Position numbers and translations under genes: made by a program. This document shows, in pieces, positions 4,693-7,160 of a stretch of DNA of 7,160 nt. Below the pieces are notes generated by a model. It did no database searches. It was not told where the DNA came from and was given only the letters and a program-made list of their open reading frames with translations. How positions within the stretch are numbered: the first letter of the stretch is position 1; every line of letters begins with the position of its first letter. Source of the stretch: Trebonia sp. (lineage in GTDB: Bacteria; Actinomycetota; Actinomycetes; Streptosporangiales; Streptosporangiaceae); the NCBI GenBank assembly GCA_030038035.1, contig JASHPP010000808.1, positions 1 through 7,160 on the forward strand. The letters run 5' to 3'.

Positions 4693-5163
4693 ATGACGGC
4701 GCATGCGGCGGGAGACGAACGGGATCTCCCTGTAGGGCTACAGGATGACGCCGCTGCCGCGCCTGTGCAGGCGATCAACCCCCTGCAGCGGCTGATCAGG
4801 CAGCGGCTGTATGAGCGTGGCTGGTCCTATGGCGACGTGGCCCGGCGTGGCGGGCTGCCACGGTCCACCGTTTACACCCTGGCCACGACACGGAACCTGG
4901 TCAGGCCGCCACGCCCGGCCACGATCGACGCGCTCGCGCGGGGACTTGACGTGCCGGTCTCCACGGTTCGCGCCGCTGCGGCCGAGTCCACGGGAATGCA
5001 TTACTACGATGAGGCGCCGGCCGCGCCCGCGCGTCCGGGCGACCCGGACAGGGAACTGCTGATCGCCAGCATCGACGAGCTGACGCCAGAGGACCGCCGT
5101 CACGTGGCGGCGCTGGTCGAATCGCTGCGCAGGAAGGCTTCGCCGGAGCCGACAGACCGGTGA
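4693..5163 (+). CDS. helix-turn-helix (XRE-like) transcriptional regulator
   Basis: A 156-residue regulator divergent from the precursor operon. After a 28-residue acidic, Ala-rich N-terminus, residues about 30-98 form a Cro/C1-like HTH domain: LQRLIRQRLYERGWSYGDVA (helices 1-2), GLPRSTVYTLA (turn and recognition helix), then PATIDALARGLDVPVSTVRAA (later helices). A Pro/Ala linker leads to a C-terminal helix (ELLIASIDELTPEDRRHVAALVESLRRK, 121-148) that may dimerise. The start is ATG at 4693, with TTAGG about 9 nt upstream; GTG 4687 or TTG 4684 would add two or three residues. The inverted repeat at 4592-4621 lies 71 nt before it and is the obvious candidate binding site. No sensor domain is evident. 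A role as repressor or activator of the peptide genes is inferred from position. Confidence 0.82.
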   Translation: MTAHAAGDERDLPVGLQDDAAAAPVQAINPLQRLIRQRLYERGWSYGDVARRGGLPRSTVYTLATTRNLVRPPRPATIDALARGLDVPVSTVRAAAAESTGMHYYDEAPAAPARPGDPDRELLIASIDELTPEDRRHVAALVESLRRKASPEPTDR

Positions 5164-5196
5164 GCGCGGCCTCCCGGCTCCGCTCACCCGAAGGAC

Positions 5197-5233
5197 CGGA
5201 TGCGGGCCGGGGCGGCGCCCCGGCCCGCATCCG
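5197..5233. terminator. bidirectional GC-rich hairpin between convergent genes
   Basis: A 17-bp perfect stem (5197-5213 pairing with 5217-5233) encloses a GGC loop, midway between the stop of the HTH gene (5163) and the stop of the LysM gene (5241). There is no T-tract, matching the I-shaped terminators described for actinobacteria. A weaker TGAGCG/CGCTCA repeat (5161-5166 and 5181-5186) precedes it on the HTH side. Confidence 0.75.
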
Positions 5234-5240
5234 CGCACCG

Positions 5241-6422
5241 TCACCCCGCAGGCCAGCTGGCTGGCACCCCGAGCTGGTCGGCAAGCTCCTCGTAGGGATC
5301 TTCCGGCAGCACAAGGCGGGCAGCCATCATGATCGTTTCCGGGTCCGTGCCCGGGGGCCGCAGTACGTAGACCGTGCCGTCCGCCGTGTTCCACGTCACG
5401 ACAAGCCGGTCGTAGTCGGCGAGCACGCACGGCCAGCTGGCGGGCAACCCCAGCTCCCCGGCGAGCTCGCGGTAGTGACCCTCCGGCAGCACCAGGCGGG
5501 CCACCCGCATGATCGCTTTCGGGTCCGTGCCCGGAGGCCGTAGCACGTAGACCGTGCCGTCGCCCATGCTGCACGTCACGACGAGGCGGTCATGGTCGAC
5601 GAGGACGACGCGAGGCTGCCGCGCGGCGGGCGGCGCGGAGCCCGGCTCTTGGCCGGCTTGGCCGGGAGCCAGCCACGCCCGCCGGGTGGCCGCCCGCCGG
5701 CGCCGGCGGCCTGCCCCCAGTACCGCTTCCGCGAGGAAGGCGGCACCGATGAGCAGGCCCGCTGCCACCAGCACGATCTTCAGCCACGATGGCATGCCGG
5801 CGGCGGCCGGCGCGCTCGTCGCCCGTGGCACGGGACGGTGCCGGCTGGCAGGCGGCGCCGTGTGCACGCGGCGGCCGGGGGATGCCGCCCCTGGTGCGGG
5901 TGCCGCCGGGCGCGGGATCGTGAGCACGGTTCCGGTGCGGATCAAGTTCGGATCCGGACCGATGACCCGCCGGTTGGCCGCGTAGAGAGTCGGCCAGCCG
6001 CCGGGTACGGCGAGCGCGGCGGCGATCCCTGACAGGGTGTCGCCGGCCGCGACCGTGTAGTGGACCGGGGCTTTCACGCCGGGGACCGCCAGCACGGTGC
6101 CGGGGAGAATGATGTTCGGATCGGGGCCGATGACCGGCCGGTTGGCCGCGTAGAGAGCCGGCCAGCCGCCGCGCACGGCGAGCGCGGTCGCGATGCCGGT
6201 CAACGTGTCACCGGGCTGCACGACATATCTGGCGGCCGGGCTCGCCGCCGCCAGCGATGCCGTGACTCGGCTCTGCATGCTGGTCAGGGTGATTTCAGTA
6301 CTACTCGCGGTGCTGATGTTCGCCTGGGCGCGGTGGACGGATCCCTTGTTGCTGACCGCCACCAGGATGATCAGGATGGTCCAGGCGAGCACGACGCACG
6401 CGGACTTCGTCCACATACGCAC
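5241..6422 (-). CDS. membrane-anchored double-LysM protein with duplicated cytoplasmic tail
   Basis: A 393-residue envelope protein. TM1 (about 7-23) acts as a signal anchor. Two LysM domains (65-114 and 121-170) share PGDTL/AGDTL, GGWPxLYAANR, IGPDPN and GTVL, and probably bind cell-wall glycan. A Pro/Ala/Arg-rich linker (171-210) leads to TM2 (212-235) and an RRRRR stop-transfer patch. The tail then holds two 60-residue copies (272-331 and 332-391) sharing DRLVVT, DGTVYVLRPPGTDP, ARLVLPE, ELGLPASWP/QLGVPASWP. With both termini inside, LysM lies outside and the repeats in the cytoplasm, suggesting a wall-to-cytoplasm link. I do not recognise the tail domain. The start is GTG 6422 (GAAGG 4 nt upstream) or ATG 6416 (10 nt). 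It is 89 nt after the upstream surface-protein gene and probably cotranscribed. Confidence 0.82.
   Translation of the reverse strand: MRMWTKSACVVLAWTILIILVAVSNKGSVHRAQANISTASSTEITLTSMQSRVTASLAAASPAARYVVQPGDTLTGIATALAVRGGWPALYAANRPVIGPDPNIILPGTVLAVPGVKAPVHYTVAAGDTLSGIAAALAVPGGWPTLYAANRRVIGPDPNLIRTGTVLTIPRPAAPAPGAASPGRRVHTAPPASRHRPVPRATSAPAAAGMPSWLKIVLVAAGLLIGAAFLAEAVLGAGRRRRRAATRRAWLAPGQAGQEPGSAPPAARQPRVVLVDHDRLVVTCSMGDGTVYVLRPPGTDPKAIMRVARLVLPEGHYRELAGELGLPASWPCVLADYDRLVVTWNTADGTVYVLRPPGTDPETIMMAARLVLPEDPYEELADQLGVPASWPAG
5250..5609 (-). repeat. tandem 180-bp duplication encoding the LysM protein tail
   Basis: Two adjacent 180-bp units (5430-5609 and 5250-5429) encode the two 60-residue tail copies. 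DNA identity is obvious in blocks such as GGGTCCGTGCCCGG and GTAGACCGTGCCGTC, found in both units, while other parts have diverged. It is an old intragenic tandem duplication kept in frame. Confidence 0.85.
5913..6230 (-). repeat. duplicated LysM-coding segment, 168-bp offset
   Basis: LysM1 is coded by 6081-6230 and LysM2 by 5913-6062, offset by 168 bp. Long near-identical DNA blocks remain, for example around GGCCGATGACC and GCCGGTTGGCCGCGTAGAGAG, so the domain was duplicated within the gene or has been homogenised. Confidence 0.8.
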
Positions 6423-6432
6423 GGTGCCTTCA

Positions 6433-6508
6433 CTTTCCTTCCTCAGGGATCAGCGCCGGACGCTGCCTGGTCCGGACGCCGAGGGCGTGAACCGGTAAGG
6501 AAGGAAAG
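6433..6508 (-). promoter_or_regulatory. leader structure that can mask the lysM ribosome site
   Basis: In the minus-strand mRNA, CTTTCCTTCCT (complement of 6498-6508), just after the surface-gene stop, is perfectly complementary over 11 nt to AGGAAGGAAAG (complement of 6433-6443), just before the lysM start. A GC-rich hairpin (6453-6479, 9 bp with one bulged A) sits between them and would bring the arms together. The purine-rich arm lies in the ribosome-binding region of lysM, so the fold could reduce its translation. Confidence 0.5.
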
Positions 6509-6511
6509 GAC

Positions 6512-7160
6512 TTAAGCCGGCGGCACCTCCGGCAGATACGAGCGCCAGACTGGCTTCGCGCCCGCACGACGCGAAAGCCGCAGCAAGACCAGCGTGATCA
6601 GCGCGGTCAGGCAGGCGCCGACGCCGCCCTGCGCTCCGCCCCCGCCGTTCCCGCCGCTGCCGCTCCCGGCGCCGGCCCCAGTCGGGCCCGGTGGAGCGCC
6701 GCCCGACCCGATCGGCGGCCGGGGAAGCGCCGGCACCGACGGCGCCGGCGCTGCCCCCGACGACGCGGCGGACATTGACGCCCCGGTGCCGCGTGCAGTC
6801 GCTCCTGCCCCGGACGCCCCCGTGCTCGCGCCGCTATGCGCCGAGGGCGCGCCATGAGTCCCAGAGCGGGGCGGCTGCTGCACTTCGGTGACCGGAGGCT
6901 CCACCCCGGTGACCGGGGCTGCCCCGGTTGACACCACCGGGGTCAGCGCGCTGGTGACGGTGCCCAGGGTCGTGGTGACCGGGGCGAGCGTCGTCGTGAG
7001 GGTGCTGACGACCGGGGTCAGCGCGCCGGTGACGGTGCCCAGCGTGGTGGTGACCGGGGCGAGCGTCGTCGCGACGGTGCTCACGGCTTGGGCGACGGTG
7101 GCGGTGACCGGGGCTAGTGCTCCCGTGGCGGTGGCGGCCACCGGGGTCAGCGCGCCGGTG
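6512..7160 (-). CDS. Thr/Val/Pro-repeat surface protein, C-terminal part (5' end outside window)
   Basis: The frame stays open to the window edge, so at least 216 residues are visible and the N-terminus is missing; the GTG at 7141 is internal. The visible start is low-complexity repeats built on TLAPVTTTLGTVTGALTPVVST. A Ser/Gly/Ala-rich spacer follows (SAHSGASTGASG...), then a Pro/Gly region ending GSGSGGNGGGGAQGG. A hydrophobic segment (ACLTALITLVLLRL) precedes a short basic tail ending WRSYLPEVPPA. The layout of repeat stalk, flexible spacer, membrane helix and cytoplasmic tail fits a cell-surface protein anchored at its C-terminus. There is no LPxTG motif (LPEVP only), so sortase attachment is not supported. 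The TAA stop at 6512 is 89 nt before lysM on the same strand. Function unknown. Confidence 0.75.
   Translation of the reverse strand, partial: TGALTPVAATATGALAPVTATVAQAVSTVATTLAPVTTTLGTVTGALTPVVSTLTTTLAPVTTTLGTVTSALTPVVSTGAAPVTGVEPPVTEVQQPPRSGTHGAPSAHSGASTGASGAGATARGTGASMSAASSGAAPAPSVPALPRPPIGSGGAPPGPTGAGAGSGSGGNGGGGAQGGVGACLTALITLVLLRLSRRAGAKPVWRSYLPEVPPA
6937..7160 (-). repeat. 75-bp repeats in the surface-protein gene
   Basis: The block GGGGTCAGCGCGC(T/C)GGTGACGG recurs with a 75-bp offset (from about 6939 and 7014), each followed by GTGCCCAG, GGTGACCGGGGCGAGCGTCGT. A third copy begins at about 7143 and runs off the window, with a diverged unit between. One unit codes for 25 residues. Copy number is likely to vary between strains. 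Confidence 0.8.

Noticed and set aside
4063..4704. 213-codon minus-strand frame overlapping the precursor and promoter region
   Set aside because: It crosses the operator, promoter and both intergenic hairpins and is out of frame with the precursor, which has a perfect ribosome site. It has no domain.
4738..5574. 278-codon minus-strand frame across the HTH gene and the LysM tail
   Set aside because: It runs through the convergent terminator, is antisense to a clear HTH protein and out of frame with the LysM tail; the apparent repeats are the LysM duplication read in another frame.
6529..6534. LPxTG-like sortase motif at the end of the surface protein
   Set aside because: The tail reads LPEVPPA after the hydrophobic segment; it lacks T-G and lies on the wrong side of the membrane helix for sortase.
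6937..7160. CRISPR-like array
   Set aside because: The 75-bp units are in-frame coding repeats without spacers of unique sequence; they encode a low-complexity stalk.

Overview
The window is high-GC DNA (clearly above 65% G+C for most of its length) with GTG starts, GTGA stop/start overlaps, Ala/Arg/Gly/Pro-rich proteins and I-shaped GC hairpins. This points to an actinobacterium. The LysM wording (GGWPALYAANR...IGPDPN) would suit a Streptosporangiales-like or related filamentous lineage, but that is a recollection and not shown here.

Left edge (1-566, + strand): a visibly lower-GC patch. It holds a small membrane protein gene (132-359), a possible GTGA-coupled 31-codon ORF (356-451), and a C-terminal scrap of an excisionase/MerR-like winged-helix protein (452-535). 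It ends in a textbook intrinsic terminator with a GCAA tetraloop (534-566). It looks like the worn end of an integrated element.

Middle (642-4448, - strand, read right to left): one co-directional run. It starts with a 76-aa RiPP-precursor-like peptide (4218-4448; acidic leader, ELLPGRETL motif, Gly/Ser/Asn/aromatic-rich core). After two strong hairpins comes a 471-aa membrane M50-type zinc metalloprotease with an N-terminal PqqD-like (RRE-like) region (2651-4066). Then follow a short AraC-type regulator (2187-2627), a VOC/glyoxalase-fold protein (1769-2176) and a GTGA-coupled FAD monooxygenase (642-1772). The AraC-VOC-monooxygenase trio may be a separate small operon, because AraC and VOC each have a TANNNT box 6-7 nt before the start codon.

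Control region (4449-4692): a divergent intergenic region. A sigma70-type promoter (TTGACT-N17-TACGGT) fires leftward into the precursor gene and is overlapped by a 30-bp inverted repeat. The rightward neighbour is an HTH (XRE-like) regulator (4693-5163), the natural candidate to bind that repeat. The precursor has a long, hairpin-rich 5' leader and an AAGGAGG ribosome site.

Right part (5197-7160, - strand): a convergent GC hairpin terminator, then a membrane-anchored double-LysM protein with a duplicated 60-residue cytoplasmic tail (5241-6422). Upstream of it is the 3' part of a Thr/Val/Pro-repeat surface protein with a C-terminal membrane anchor (6512-7160, running off the window). The 89-nt gap between these two can fold so that the lysM ribosome site is hidden.

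The candidate system is the precursor, the RRE-M50 protease and the HTH regulator with its operator. I infer a secreted, protease-matured peptide whose core carries a curlin-like Q-x-G-x-x-N-x-A motif and which might act at the cell surface. The adjacent LysM and repeat-surface proteins could be its cell-wall context, but only proximity supports that link.
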